Origin: Streptomyces sp. 1-11
Lineage (GTDB): Bacteria > Actinomycetota > Actinomycetes > Streptomycetales > Streptomycetaceae
NCBI RefSeq assembly: GCF_007176755.1
Contig: NZ_BJTV01000012.1
Span: forward strand, 59,249 to 123,248
Length of the DNA: 64,000 bases
Direction: 5' to 3'
How positions within the stretch are numbered: the stretch's first letter is position 1; every line of letters begins with the position of its first letter. The translations under genes and the position numbers were made by a program. Under the pieces are notes generated by a model. It saw only the letters and a program-made list of their open reading frames with translations, ran no database searches and was not told the origin of the DNA. Of the stretch, positions 7,259-17,746 are shown one piece after another.

Positions 7259-7948
7259 ATGGCTACTCATGTGATCACCGGCGCGGGTTCCGGCATCGGC
7301 GCGGCCGTCGCCCGCCGGCTGCACGCGCGCGGGGACGACGTCGTCCTGCACGCGCGCGACGCGGGCCGCGCCAAGGAACTGGCGGCCGAGTTCCCCGGGG
7401 CGCGCACCCTGGTGGGCGACCTCGCCGACCCCGACAAGCTCTCCTGGGCCTTCTCCCACCAGGCGCTCCCGGAGCGGGTCGACTCGCTGCTGCACATCGC
7501 GGGCGTCGTGGACCTCGGCGAGGTCGGCGAGCTGACCCCCAGGTCGTGGCGCCACCAGCTCAACGTCAACCTGATCGCGCCCGCCGAGCTGACCCGGCAC
7601 TTCCTGCCCCAGCTCCGCGCCGCCCGCGGCCATGTGATCTTCGTCAATTCCGGCTCCGGCCTGAACGCCCACGCCGGCTGGTCCGCGTACGCCGCGTCCA
7701 AGCACGGCCTGAAGGCGCTGGCCGACTCCCTGCGCGAGGAGGAGCACGCCAACGGGGTCCGCGTCACCTCCGTCTACCCCGGACGTACGGCCAGCCCCAT
7801 GCAGGCCAAGGTGCACCAGCAGGAGGGCAAGGAGTACGACGCCGCCCGGTGGATCGACCCCGAGTCGGTGGCGACCACCGTCCTGACCGCCCTCGACCTG
7901 CCGAGGGACGCGGAGATCAACGACCTGACGGTGCGCCCGGGCCGCTGA
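7259..7948 (+). CDS. Short-chain dehydrogenase/reductase
   Basis: Classical SDR of about 229 aa. I choose the ATG at 7259 (MATHVITGAGSGIGAAVARR), and an in-frame ATG at 7250 would add three residues. The cofactor motif is TGAGSGIG, followed by a GDLADPDKL acidic region. The catalytic Ser is in FVNSGSGLN, and the catalytic pair is YAASK. The C-terminal region VYPGRTASPMQ is typical. Use of NADP(H) is suggested by HARDAG after the second strand but not certain. It follows the LOG-type gene closely and precedes the MetE-like gene by 44 bases. Substrate unknown. Confidence 0.88.
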   Translation: MATHVITGAGSGIGAAVARRLHARGDDVVLHARDAGRAKELAAEFPGARTLVGDLADPDKLSWAFSHQALPERVDSLLHIAGVVDLGEVGELTPRSWRHQLNVNLIAPAELTRHFLPQLRAARGHVIFVNSGSGLNAHAGWSAYAASKHGLKALADSLREEEHANGVRVTSVYPGRTASPMQAKVHQQEGKEYDAARWIDPESVATTVLTALDLPRDAEINDLTVRPGR

Positions 7949-7992
7949 CCGCCGTCACACCCGGGGCCCGCGGGCTACGTAGGCTTCACCCC

Positions 7993-8994
7993 GTGGACGA
8001 CAACATTCGCTTCGGCGCGGCCACCGGGATCGGGTCGATGCCCGGTGGGGACGCCCGGGAGGCCGCCAAGACCGTCACCGGCAGTTTCGAGGACTTCCCC
8101 TTCCTGCCCGAGCTGCCCGCGCGCGGGCCCGGCGCCGACATGATCGGGCGCACCGCCGGGATGCTGGTCGAGCTGTACGCGCGCGTGGAGCCCAGCGGCT
8201 GGCGGATCGGCGACCGGCCGGGCCGGGACACCAAGCGGGCCCGGTCCTGGCTGGGGGAGGACCTCGACGCGCTGGAGGAGTTCACCCAGGGCCACGAGGG
8301 CGACCTCAAGGTGCAGGCCGTCGGACCGTGGACGCTGGCCGCCGCGCTGGAGCTGAGGAACGGCGAGGCCGCGCTGTCCGACCCGGGCGCCTGCCGCGAC
8401 CTCGCCGCCTCGCTGGCGGAGGGGCTGCGGCTGCACCTCGCGGAGGTACGGCGCCGGATCCCCGGCGCCCGCCTCGTGCTCCAGCTCGACGAGCCCTCGC
8501 TCACCGCCGTGCTGCGCGGCCGGGTGCGGACCGCCAGCGGCTACCGCACCCACCGGGCCGTCGACCGGCAGCTGGTCGAGGCCACGCTCCGCGACGTGAT
8601 CGGGGTGCACGCGGACGGCCCGGTCGCCGTCCACTCCTGCGCCCCCGACGTGCCCTTCGCCCTGCTGCGCCGGGCCGGCGCCGACGCCGTCTCCTTCGAC
8701 TTCTCGCTCCTCACCGAGCGTGACGACGACGCCATCGGGGAGGCCGTGGAGGACGGCGTCCGGCTGTTCGCCGGTGTCGTGCCGGGCACGGACGGCCCAT
8801 TGTCAGACCCTGCCGGTAGCGTCATGGGTGTCAGGACGCTGTGGCGCAGGCTGGGGCTGCGTCCCGGGCTGCTCGCCGAAGCGGTCACGGTCACCCCGGC
8901 ATGCGGTCTCGCGGGTGCTTCTCCCGCGTACGCACGCCAGGTGCTCGCGCACTGCGTCCGGGCGGCGAGATCCCTCGCGGACAACCCAGAGTAA
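7993..8994 (+). CDS. MetE C-terminal-like (cobalamin-independent methionine synthase family) protein
   Basis: 333 aa from the GTG at 7993. This is about half the length of true MetE and corresponds to its C-terminal UROD/MetE-like barrel. Zinc-site elements are visible: HSC in AVHSCAPDVPF and the later cysteine in VTPACGLAGASPAYARQ. ATGIGSMPGGD at the N-terminus and QLDEPSLTAVLRG are typical of the short actinobacterial version. It may transfer a methyl group to a thiol, but the acceptor and donor are unproven and the N-terminal folate-binding half of MetE is absent. The gene stops 15 bases before ligA and is likely co-transcribed with it. Confidence 0.85.
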   Translation: MDDNIRFGAATGIGSMPGGDAREAAKTVTGSFEDFPFLPELPARGPGADMIGRTAGMLVELYARVEPSGWRIGDRPGRDTKRARSWLGEDLDALEEFTQGHEGDLKVQAVGPWTLAAALELRNGEAALSDPGACRDLAASLAEGLRLHLAEVRRRIPGARLVLQLDEPSLTAVLRGRVRTASGYRTHRAVDRQLVEATLRDVIGVHADGPVAVHSCAPDVPFALLRRAGADAVSFDFSLLTERDDDAIGEAVEDGVRLFAGVVPGTDGPLSDPAGSVMGVRTLWRRLGLRPGLLAEAVTVTPACGLAGASPAYARQVLAHCVRAARSLADNPE

Positions 8995-9009
8995 CGGGAG
9001 GACGACACG

Positions 9010-11205
9010 GTGGCCGGCGACAAGCAGCAGGCGGAGACGGCAGTGCCCGCCGAGGCACGGGAGAAGCACGCGCAGCTCGCTGAGCAGATCGAGGAGCACC
9101 GCTTCCGGTACTACGTGAAGGACGCCCCCGTCGTCAGCGACGCGGAGTTCGACCAGCTCCTGAAGAGCCTGGAGGCGCTGGAGGAGCGGTACCCGGAGCT
9201 GCGCACGCCCGACTCGCCGACCCAGAAGGTCGCCGGGGCCTACGCCACGGAGTTCTCCGCGGTCGAGCACCGCGAGCGGATGCTGTCCCTGGACAACACC
9301 TTCAACGACGACGAGCTCGCCGCCTGGGCCGACCGCATCGCGAGGGAACTCGGCGAGCAGGAGTACCACTTCCTGTGCGAGCTGAAGGTGGACGGACTCG
9401 CCGTCAACCTCACCTACGAGAACGGCCGCCTCACGCGCGCGGCCACCCGCGGCGACGGCCGTACCGGCGAGGACATCACCCCCAACGTCCGCACCATCGC
9501 GGAGATCCCGGACCGGCTGAAGGGCGACGAGGTCCCCGCCCTGGTGGAGATCCGCGGCGAGGTCTACTTCCCGATGGAGAAGTTCCTCGAACTCAACGAG
9601 CGCCTGGTCGCCGCCGGGGACAAGCCCTTCGCCAACCCCCGCAACGCCGCCGCCGGTTCGCTGCGCCAGAAGGACCCGCGCGTCACCGCCACCCGCCCGC
9701 TGCACATGGTCGTCCACGGCATCGGCGCCCTGGAGGGCTTCACGGGCATGACCCGCCTCTCCCAGGCCTACGACCTGCTGAAGACCTGGGGCCTGCCCAC
9801 CTCGCGGCACAACCGGGTGGTCGACGACCTCGACGGCGTACGGGAGTTCATCGCCTACTACGGCGAGAACCGCCACTCCGTGGAACACGAGATCGACGGC
9901 GTCGTGGTCAAGCTGGACGAGCTGCGCCTCCAGGGGCGCCTCGGCTCCACCGCGCGGGCGCCGCGCTGGGCGATCGCCTACAAGTACGCCCCGGAAGAGG
10001 TCAACACCCGGCTCATCGACATCAAGGTGGGTGTCGGCCGCACCGGCCGGGTCACGCCGTACGCCCAGGTCGAGCCGGTCACGGTGGCGGGCAGCGAGGT
10101 CGAGTTCGCCACCCTGCACAACCAGGAGGTCGTCAAGGCCAAGGGCGTGCTCATCGGCGACACCGTCGTCCTGCGCAAGGCCGGTGACGTCATCCCGGAG
10201 ATCCTCGGTCCGGTGGCCGACCTGCGGGACGGCAGCGAGCGGGAGTTCGTGATGCCGGGCGAGTGCCCGGAGTGCGGCACCCCGCTGCGGGCCATGAAGG
10301 AGGGCGACATCGATCTGCGCTGCCCGAACGCCCGTACCTGCCCGGCCCAGTTGCGCGGGCGCGTGTCCTATCTCGCGGGCCGCGAGTGCCTGGACATCGA
10401 GCACTTCGGCGACGTGGCCGCCGCCGCGCTGACCCAGCCGCTGGAGCCGTCCGACCCGCCGCTGGTCGACGAGGGCGACCTGTTCGACCTGACGGTGGAG
10501 AAGCTGCTGCCCATCAGGGCCTACGTGCTGGACCCGGACAGCGGCCTGCCCAAGCGGGACCCGAAGACCGGCGAGGACAAGGTCGTCGCGGTCTTCGCCA
10601 ACCAGAAGGGCGAGCCGAAGAAGAACACCCTGGCGCTGCTGGAGAACATCGAGGCCGCGAAGTCCCGTCCGCTCGCCCGCTTCCTGAACGGGCTCTCCAT
10701 CCGGCACGTCGGCCCGGTCGCGGCCCAGGCGCTCGCCCGCGAGTTCCGCTCGATGGACCGCATCGAACAGGCCACCGAGGAGGAGCTGGCCACCACCGAC
10801 GGCGTCGGCCCCATCATCGCCGCCGCCCTCAAGGAGTGGTTCGCCGAGGAGTGGCACCGCGAGATCGTCCGCAAGTGGAAGGCGGCCGGGGTCCCGCTGG
10901 AGGACGAGGCCTCCGGCGAGGACGAGGGCCCGCGTCCGCTGGAGGGGCTCACCGTCGTCGTCACCGGCACCCTGGAAAACTTCACCCGGGACGGCGCCAA
11001 GGAGGCGCTGCAGAGCCGCGGCGCCAAGGTGACCGGTTCGGTCTCGAAGAAGACCTCGTTCGTGGTCGTCGGCGACAACCCGGGTTCCAAGTACGACAAG
11101 GCGATGCAGCTCAAGGTCCCCGTGCTGAACGAGGACGGTTTTGGCGTCCTGTTGGAGCGGGGACCCGAAGCGGCGGCCGAAGTCGCGCTTCCGGCCGGGG
11201 AGTAG
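9010..11205 (+). CDS. ligA: NAD+-dependent DNA ligase LigA
   Basis: 731-aa essential ligase that seals nicks in replication and repair. The GTG at 9010 follows GGGAGGAC. Domain order is normal: Ia/adenylation domain with AMP lysine K126 in CELKVDGLAVNLTYENG, the RGDGRTGEDITPNVRTI segment, OB fold (GVGRTGRVTPYA), four-cysteine zinc finger (GECPECGTPL, then CPNARTCPAQ), helix-hairpin-helix repeats (about 500-640), and a C-terminal BRCT domain (LEGLTVVVTGTLENFTRDGA). An insert rich in Lys/Glu (around DSGLPKRDPKTGEDK) lies between the zinc finger and the HhH domain, as in other Streptomyces ligases that I recall. A structured hairpin follows the stop. Confidence 0.98.
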   Translation: MAGDKQQAETAVPAEAREKHAQLAEQIEEHRFRYYVKDAPVVSDAEFDQLLKSLEALEERYPELRTPDSPTQKVAGAYATEFSAVEHRERMLSLDNTFNDDELAAWADRIARELGEQEYHFLCELKVDGLAVNLTYENGRLTRAATRGDGRTGEDITPNVRTIAEIPDRLKGDEVPALVEIRGEVYFPMEKFLELNERLVAAGDKPFANPRNAAAGSLRQKDPRVTATRPLHMVVHGIGALEGFTGMTRLSQAYDLLKTWGLPTSRHNRVVDDLDGVREFIAYYGENRHSVEHEIDGVVVKLDELRLQGRLGSTARAPRWAIAYKYAPEEVNTRLIDIKVGVGRTGRVTPYAQVEPVTVAGSEVEFATLHNQEVVKAKGVLIGDTVVLRKAGDVIPEILGPVADLRDGSEREFVMPGECPECGTPLRAMKEGDIDLRCPNARTCPAQLRGRVSYLAGRECLDIEHFGDVAAAALTQPLEPSDPPLVDEGDLFDLTVEKLLPIRAYVLDPDSGLPKRDPKTGEDKVVAVFANQKGEPKKNTLALLENIEAAKSRPLARFLNGLSIRHVGPVAAQALAREFRSMDRIEQATEEELATTDGVGPIIAAALKEWFAEEWHREIVRKWKAAGVPLEDEASGEDEGPRPLEGLTVVVTGTLENFTRDGAKEALQSRGAKVTGSVSKKTSFVVVGDNPGSKYDKAMQLKVPVLNEDGFGVLLERGPEAAAEVALPAGE

Positions 11206-11213
11206 CGGTTGAA

Positions 11214-11253
11214 GGCCACCCGATCGGTGCATATCAGATGCATACGGGTGGCC
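11214..11253 (+). terminator. Hairpin downstream of ligA
   Basis: GGCCACCCG (11214-11222) pairs perfectly with CGGGTGGCC (11245-11253), and inside it TGCAT (11228-11232) pairs with ATGCA (11238-11242). It starts nine bases after the ligA stop. There is no T-tract, which is common for streptomycete terminators. The 211 bases from here to rmdB show nothing else that I can name. Confidence 0.6.
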
Positions 11254-11464
11254 CGGGCGCATTCGGGCAACCGTCGACGACCGCTGCCCGAGGAAGCCTT
11301 CCGCGGCCTACTGTTGAGGTGTGCGCCCGCCGTGCCCCCAAGCGGTCGGGGCATCCCCCCTGCCCGTCAGGGCCGGGGATCGGGTTGTTCGACGCGGAGC
11401 CGCTGAGGGTTGTCGGGCATCGGGCCGCGTGGCGTGGGCACCGCCGGCTGTGAGAGGGACGGGA

Positions 11465-13690
11465 ATGGAACCGACCGAGAGCGCCGCCCCGCACTCACGG
11501 CTGCGCCTGCGCGGCCGTGCGGGCGCGTGGCGGGGGACCCGGTGGACGGGGCGCGGCGCCGTACGGCCCCGCCCGGCCGGGCCGGGCACCGCGTCCCCGC
11601 CGAACCTCACGGTCCCGGCCGTCGAGGCCGCCCGGACCCGGCCCGGACCCGAGGCCGAACGGCCCACGCCCTGGCCCGCGTTGCGCGCGGCCGTCGTGTC
11701 CGCCGCCGCACTCGCCCTGGCCGCCGGCTTCTACCGCGCCTTCGCCGGCCACCACGCCCTCTTCCCGTGCGACACGCCCGGCTGGTCGCTGGCCCTGCTC
11801 ACCGGGGTCATCGTCGGCCACCTCGTGATGCTCGGCCGCGCCCGCTGGTGGGGCGGCACGGGCTCCGGCGCGGCCCTCACGCTGGCCGTCCTGCTGCTGT
11901 ACGGCTGGATGCCGGCCGGGATGGTCAGCCTCACCGTCGTCGTGCTGGTCGGCGTGGCCAGACGCCAGCGCTGGCGGCAGGGCGTGCTGCACGGCGCGGT
12001 GGACATCCTCGGGATCAGCGCCGGCGCCCTGGTGCTCGGCTTCTTCGGGCGCGTGCCCAGTGTCGAGGAGCCCTGGCGGCCCGACAGCTGGGGCGTCACC
12101 ACCGCACCGGAGGTGGTGCTCGTCGCGGCCGCCTACCTCGCGGTCAGCCGCGGCCTGCTGTGGTACGTGCACGCCCCGCGCGGCGGCCCGCTGCCCACCG
12201 TCGCCCGCACCGCCCTGGTCCGGCAGGGCCTGCTCGCCGTGGCGCTGCTCGGCATCGCCCCGCTGGTGTGCGTGGTCGCCGACGCACGGCCGGTGCTGCT
12301 GCCGCTCTTCGCCATCCCGCTGATCGCCCTCGACTCCACGCTGTGGATGGCCCGGGCCCGCGCCGAGGAGCAGTTGCGCGACCCGCTGACCGGGCTGCCC
12401 AACCGGCAGTGGCTGCTGGAGCGGATCTGGACCGCCCTCGACGACGCCGAGCGGATCGGCGCCCGGGCCGCGCTCATGCTGATCGACCTCGACCGGTTCC
12501 GTTCGGTGAACGACACCCTCGGCCATCTCGCCGGCGACCGGCTGCTGCTGCAGATCGCCGACCGGCTCCGGCAGGCCCTGCCGCGCGGCGCGGAGGCCGC
12601 CCGGCTCGGCGGGGACGAGTTCGCCGTCTTACTGCCCGTCGCGGACTCCACCACTTCCGCCACCCGCGTCGCCCGCGGCCTCGTCGCGGAACTCAGCTCC
12701 CCGCTCGACCTCGACGGGCTCACCCTCGTGCTGGAGGCCAGCGCCGGGGTCGCCGTCTTCCCCGACCACGCGCTGGACGCCGAGGGGCTGCTGCGGCGGG
12801 CCGACGTGGCGATGTACCAGGCGAAGCGGGACCGTACCGGCGTCGAGGTCTACGAGTCCAAGCGGGACTCCAACACGCCCGACCGGCTTGGCCTGCTGGG
12901 CGATCTGCGCCGGGCGCTGGACGCCCACGAGGTGCAGCTCCACTACCAGCCGAAGGTCCGCTTCGACGGGCAGGTCGCGGGCCTGGAGGCGCTGGTGCGC
13001 TGGGTGCACCCCGAGCGCGGGAAGGTTCCGCCGGACGAGTTCATAGCGATCGCCGAGTCCTCCGGGCTGATGCCCCACCTCACGGAGTACGTGCTGGAGA
13101 CCGCGCTCGGCCAGGTCGCCGCCTGGCGGGCGCAGGGGCTCCGGGTGCCGGTGGCGGTCAACGTCTCCCCGCGCGACGTGCACACCCCCGGCTTCGCCGG
13201 CTCGGTCGCCGCCCGCCTGGCGCGGCACGGGGTCCCGGCCGGGGCGCTCCAGCTCGAGATAACCGAGCACGTCCTGCTGGAGGACCCGCAGCGGGCCGCC
13301 GACACCCTGGCCGCGCTCACCGGGCACGGCGTGAAGATGTCCCTGGACGACTTCGGCACCGGGTACTCCTCGCTGGTGCACCTGCGCCGGCTGCCGGTCA
13401 GCGAGCTGAAGATCGACCGCTCCTTCGTGGCCCGGCTGGCCGTGGACACCGAGGACGCGGAGATCGTGCGCTGCACGGTCGACCTGGCGCACTCCCTCGG
13501 GCTGCTCGTCGTGGCCGAGGGAGTGGAGGACGACGAGACCTGGGAGCGGCTGCGCGACCTCGGCTGCGACGCGGTCCAGGGCTGGCTGGTCGCCGCCGCG
13601 ATGCCGCCGGACGAGACGACCGCGTGGCTGCTGGCCCGCGGCTCACGCGGCTGGCAGCGGCCACGGGCGGCCCTGCCGGCCGCCGAGTAG
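11465..13690 (+). CDS. rmdB: Membrane-anchored GGDEF-EAL protein, probable c-di-GMP phosphodiesterase RmdB
   Basis: 741 aa from the ATG at 11465, preceded by GAGAGGGACGGGA. After a basic, Pro-rich N-terminus come about six membrane segments (residues about 75-295), a GGDEF domain (about 300-460) and an EAL domain (about 475-725). GGDEF is intact at 382-386, and EAL is intact at 508-510 in LEALVRWVHPERG. DDFGTGYSSL, KIDRSF and AEGVE, needed for phosphodiesterase activity, are all present. Position between ligA and gatCAB matches the gene known as rmdB in S. coelicolor, reported as a phosphodiesterase affecting development (from memory). A TTA leucine codon at 12629-12631 (residue 389, just after GGDEF) would make translation depend on the bldA tRNA. 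Confidence 0.9.
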   Translation: MEPTESAAPHSRLRLRGRAGAWRGTRWTGRGAVRPRPAGPGTASPPNLTVPAVEAARTRPGPEAERPTPWPALRAAVVSAAALALAAGFYRAFAGHHALFPCDTPGWSLALLTGVIVGHLVMLGRARWWGGTGSGAALTLAVLLLYGWMPAGMVSLTVVVLVGVARRQRWRQGVLHGAVDILGISAGALVLGFFGRVPSVEEPWRPDSWGVTTAPEVVLVAAAYLAVSRGLLWYVHAPRGGPLPTVARTALVRQGLLAVALLGIAPLVCVVADARPVLLPLFAIPLIALDSTLWMARARAEEQLRDPLTGLPNRQWLLERIWTALDDAERIGARAALMLIDLDRFRSVNDTLGHLAGDRLLLQIADRLRQALPRGAEAARLGGDEFAVLLPVADSTTSATRVARGLVAELSSPLDLDGLTLVLEASAGVAVFPDHALDAEGLLRRADVAMYQAKRDRTGVEVYESKRDSNTPDRLGLLGDLRRALDAHEVQLHYQPKVRFDGQVAGLEALVRWVHPERGKVPPDEFIAIAESSGLMPHLTEYVLETALGQVAAWRAQGLRVPVAVNVSPRDVHTPGFAGSVAARLARHGVPAGALQLEITEHVLLEDPQRAADTLAALTGHGVKMSLDDFGTGYSSLVHLRRLPVSELKIDRSFVARLAVDTEDAEIVRCTVDLAHSLGLLVVAEGVEDDETWERLRDLGCDAVQGWLVAAAMPPDETTAWLLARGSRGWQRPRAALPAAE

Positions 13691-13996
13691 CACCCGGCCG
13701 AGGGTGCGGTCGGCTCCCGGGAGTGCGGTCGGCTCGTGGTGGGGCGGTGGGCCGGTGGGGCGGGCGTGTGCTGTGGCGCCCGGTCGGCTCGCCGTGAGGC
13801 GCGGGACCAGCCAGGGTGAGCCCGCGCCCGTGCGCCTGCTCCGGCGGCCGTCCGCCGCGCGGCCGCGTGACCGGTCCGTGCGGTGCGGTCCGGAACGTCT
13901 CCGCGGGCGGCCCCGGGTCGTCCGTTTCACGGGCACCGCCCCCGGCCCCATAGGATTGGCCCCAAACCGCACGCACTCACCCCAGAGGATCGCTGC
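13691..13996. promoter_or_regulatory. Intergenic region with the probable gat operon promoter
   Basis: The 306 bases between rmdB and gatC hold two direct copies of GTGCGGTCGGCTC (13704-13716 and 13723-13735, 19-bp period) and a TAGGAT hexamer at 13951-13956, which fits a HrdB-type -10 about 40 bases before the gatC start. I see no good -35, no RNA gene and no convincing small ORF. Confidence 0.45.
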
Positions 13997-14293
13997 ATGC
14001 CTGGCATCACGCGCGAGGAGGTCGCCCACCTCGCCCGGCTGGCGCGTCTGGAGCTGAAGCCCGAAGAACTCGATCACTTCGCGGGCCAGCTGGACGACAT
14101 CATCGGCGCGGTCGCCCGCGTCAGCGAGGTCGCCGACCAAGACGTTCCGCCGACCTCCCACCCGCTGCCGCTGACGAACGTCATGCGCGCGGACGAGGTC
14201 CGTCCCTCGCTCACCCCCGAGCAGGCGCTCTCCGGCGCCCCGGCCCAGGAGCAGCAGCGTTTCAAGGTGCCGCAGATCCTGGGGGAGGACTGA
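13997..14293 (+). CDS. gatC: Asp-tRNA(Asn)/Glu-tRNA(Gln) amidotransferase subunit C
   Basis: 98-aa small subunit of the GatCAB transamidase, which converts Glu-tRNA(Gln) (and Asp-tRNA(Asn)) to the amide form. It stabilises GatA on GatB. The start MPGITREEVAHLARLARLEL and the conserved helix ending in FAGQLDDIIGAV are typical, as is the later MRADEVRPSLTPEQAL, which wraps around GatA. It is the first gene of the operon gatC-gatA-small ORF-gatB. Only five bases separate its stop from the gatA start. Confidence 0.95.
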   Translation: MPGITREEVAHLARLARLELKPEELDHFAGQLDDIIGAVARVSEVADQDVPPTSHPLPLTNVMRADEVRPSLTPEQALSGAPAQEQQRFKVPQILGED

Positions 14294-14298
14294 ACCGC

Positions 14299-15794
<1,496 letters not shown>

Positions 15795-15798
<4 letters not shown>

Positions 15799-16034
15799 GT
15801 GCACTGAACAAGGCCAAGGGCTTCAAGAAGTCGAAGTCCGGCACGTACCTGTCGATGGCCGGGACCGCGTTCGGCGCGTTCGGCGTGGCCAAGCAGATCA
15901 AGAAGGCGCGCGCCGAGCAGGACACACTGCGGCTGATCGACGCCGCCGTGTCCGCCGTCGCGATCGTCACCGGCCTCGCCATCCTCTACCGCGAGCTGAA
16001 GCGGCTGGGCGACGACGACGTCCTGCTGGGCTGA
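15795..16034 (+). CDS. Small membrane protein between gatA and gatB
   Basis: 79 aa, too short for a long-ORF search from its own start. The GTG at 15795 shares two bases with the gatA stop. The protein begins with a Lys-rich stretch (LNKAKGFKKSKSG), then has a short Gly/Ala-rich segment (TYLSMAGTAFGAFGVAKQ) and one clear membrane helix (LIDAAVSAVAIVTGLAILYR), and ends with an acidic tail. Codon use matches the neighbours. It is not part of the GatCAB enzyme as known. The coupling to gatA and a 16-base gap to gatB show it is expressed with the operon. Function unknown. Confidence 0.85.
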
Positions 16035-16050
16035 GAGGGAAGTTTTCACC

Positions 16051-17565
16051 GTGACCACCACGACCGACCTGGTGCCGTACGAGGACGCGCTGGCGTCGTA
16101 CGACCCCGTCATGGGCCTCGAGGTCCATGTCGAACTCGGCACCAACACCAAGATGTTCTGCGGGTGCTCCACCGCGCTGGGCGCCGATCCCAACTCGCAG
16201 ACCTGCCCGGTCTGCCTCGGCCTGCCCGGCGCGCTGCCGGTCGTCAACGCGACCGGCGTGGAGTCCGCGATCAAGATCGGCCTCGCGCTGAACTGCGAGA
16301 TCGCCGAGTGGTGCCGCTTCGCCCGGAAGAACTACTTCTATCCGGACATGCCGAAGAACTTCCAGACCTCCCAGTACGACGAGCCGATCGCCTTCAACGG
16401 CTACCTCGACGTGCAGCTCGAGGACGGCGAGAGCTTCCGCGTGGAGATCGAGCGCGCCCACATGGAGGAGGACACCGGCAAGTCGACGCACGTCGGCGGC
16501 GCCACCGGCCGCATCCACGGCGCGTCCCACTCGCTGCTGGACTACAACCGCGCGGGCATCCCGCTCATCGAGATCGTCACCAGGCCGATCGTCGGCGCCG
16601 GCGAGCGGGCCCCCGAGGTCGCGCGCGCCTACGTCCGCGAGCTGCGCGAGGTCATCCGTGCCCTCGGCGTTTCCGAGGCCCGCATGGAGATGGGCCAGAT
16701 GCGCTGCGACGTCAACCTGTCGCTGATGCCCAAGGGCGCGGACAAGTTCGGCACCCGCTCGGAGACGAAGAACGTCAACTCGCTGCGCTCGGTGGAGCGC
16801 GCGGCCCGGTTCGAGATCATGCGGCACGCGGCCGTGCTGTCGTCCGGCGGCACGATCGTGCAGGAGACCCGGCACTTCCACGAGGACACCGGGTCCACCA
16901 CCTCCGGCCGCGTCAAGGAGGAGGCCGAGGACTACCGGTACTTCCCGGAGCCCGACCTCGTCCCGGTCGCCCCGTCCCGTGAGTGGGTCGAGGAGATCCG
17001 CGCCGCGCTGCCGGAGATGCCGCTGGCCCGCCGCACCCGGCTGCTCGCCGACTGGGGCATCTCGGCCACCGACATGCAGGCGATCCTGAACGCCGGCGCG
17101 CTGGACCCGATCGTCGCCACCATCGACGCCGGTGCCGACGCGGCCTCCGCCCGCAAGTGGTGGATGGGCGAACTGGCGCGCAGCGCCAACGAGTCGGGCA
17201 AGTCGCTGGACGAGCTGGCCATCACGCCGGAGCAGGTCGCCCGGGTCACCGAGCTGGTGAACTCCGGTGACCTGAACGACAAGCTGGCCCGCCAGGTCAT
17301 CGAGGGCGTCCTCGCGGGCGAGGGCACCCCGGACGAGGTGGTCGACAAGCGCGGTCTGAAGGTCGTCTCCGACGAGGGCGCGCTGACCACCGCCGTCGAC
17401 GAGGCCATCGCCGGCAACCCGGGCATCGCGGAGAAGATCCGCGGCGGCAAGGTGGCCGCGGCCGGCGCCCTGGTCGGCGCGGTCATGAAGGCGACCCGGG
17501 GTCAGGCCGACGCGGCCCGCGTCAAGGAACTGATCCTCGAGAAGCTGGGCGTCAGCGAGGGCTGA
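16051..17565 (+). CDS. gatB: Asp-tRNA(Asn)/Glu-tRNA(Gln) amidotransferase subunit B
   Basis: 504-aa subunit of GatCAB that binds the mischarged tRNA and activates its side-chain carboxylate with ATP. The cradle domain starts at YDPVMGLEVHVELGT and includes the zinc-site cysteines in MFCGCS and TCPVCLGLPGALPV. ARKNYFYPDMPKNFQTSQYD and MEEDTGKSTH are hallmark segments, and the C-terminal YqeY-like tail (NPGIAEKIRGGK) is present. It is the last gene of the operon, closed by a long perfect hairpin. Confidence 0.97.
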   Translation: MTTTTDLVPYEDALASYDPVMGLEVHVELGTNTKMFCGCSTALGADPNSQTCPVCLGLPGALPVVNATGVESAIKIGLALNCEIAEWCRFARKNYFYPDMPKNFQTSQYDEPIAFNGYLDVQLEDGESFRVEIERAHMEEDTGKSTHVGGATGRIHGASHSLLDYNRAGIPLIEIVTRPIVGAGERAPEVARAYVRELREVIRALGVSEARMEMGQMRCDVNLSLMPKGADKFGTRSETKNVNSLRSVERAARFEIMRHAAVLSSGGTIVQETRHFHEDTGSTTSGRVKEEAEDYRYFPEPDLVPVAPSREWVEEIRAALPEMPLARRTRLLADWGISATDMQAILNAGALDPIVATIDAGADAASARKWWMGELARSANESGKSLDELAITPEQVARVTELVNSGDLNDKLARQVIEGVLAGEGTPDEVVDKRGLKVVSDEGALTTAVDEAIAGNPGIAEKIRGGKVAAAGALVGAVMKATRGQADAARVKELILEKLGVSEG

Positions 17566-17572
17566 GCCGGTA

Positions 17573-17614
17573 GCGCGACGGCCCCGGAGACAGCGTCCTC
17601 CGGGGCCGTCGCGC
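17573..17614 (+). terminator. Terminator of the gat operon
   Basis: A 17-bp perfect stem pairs 17573-17589 (GCGCGACGGCCCCGGAG) with 17598-17614 around an 8-base loop, starting eight bases after the gatB stop. No T-tract follows. Confidence 0.85.
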
Positions 17615-17746
17615 GTCTCCGGCCGCTCCCCGCGGGCCGCCGAACGCGGCGCGGGCACCGGCGACGGCGCGTGCGGGCCCGTCAGGTCCCCGGCCGTCCC
17701 GGCCCCGCACCCGGCTCGGGGAGCGGACGTTATACGCTCACCCGCC

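Noticed and set aside
8803..11262. 819-codon minus-strand ORF opposite ligA
   Set aside because: Shadow of ligA with low-complexity composition.
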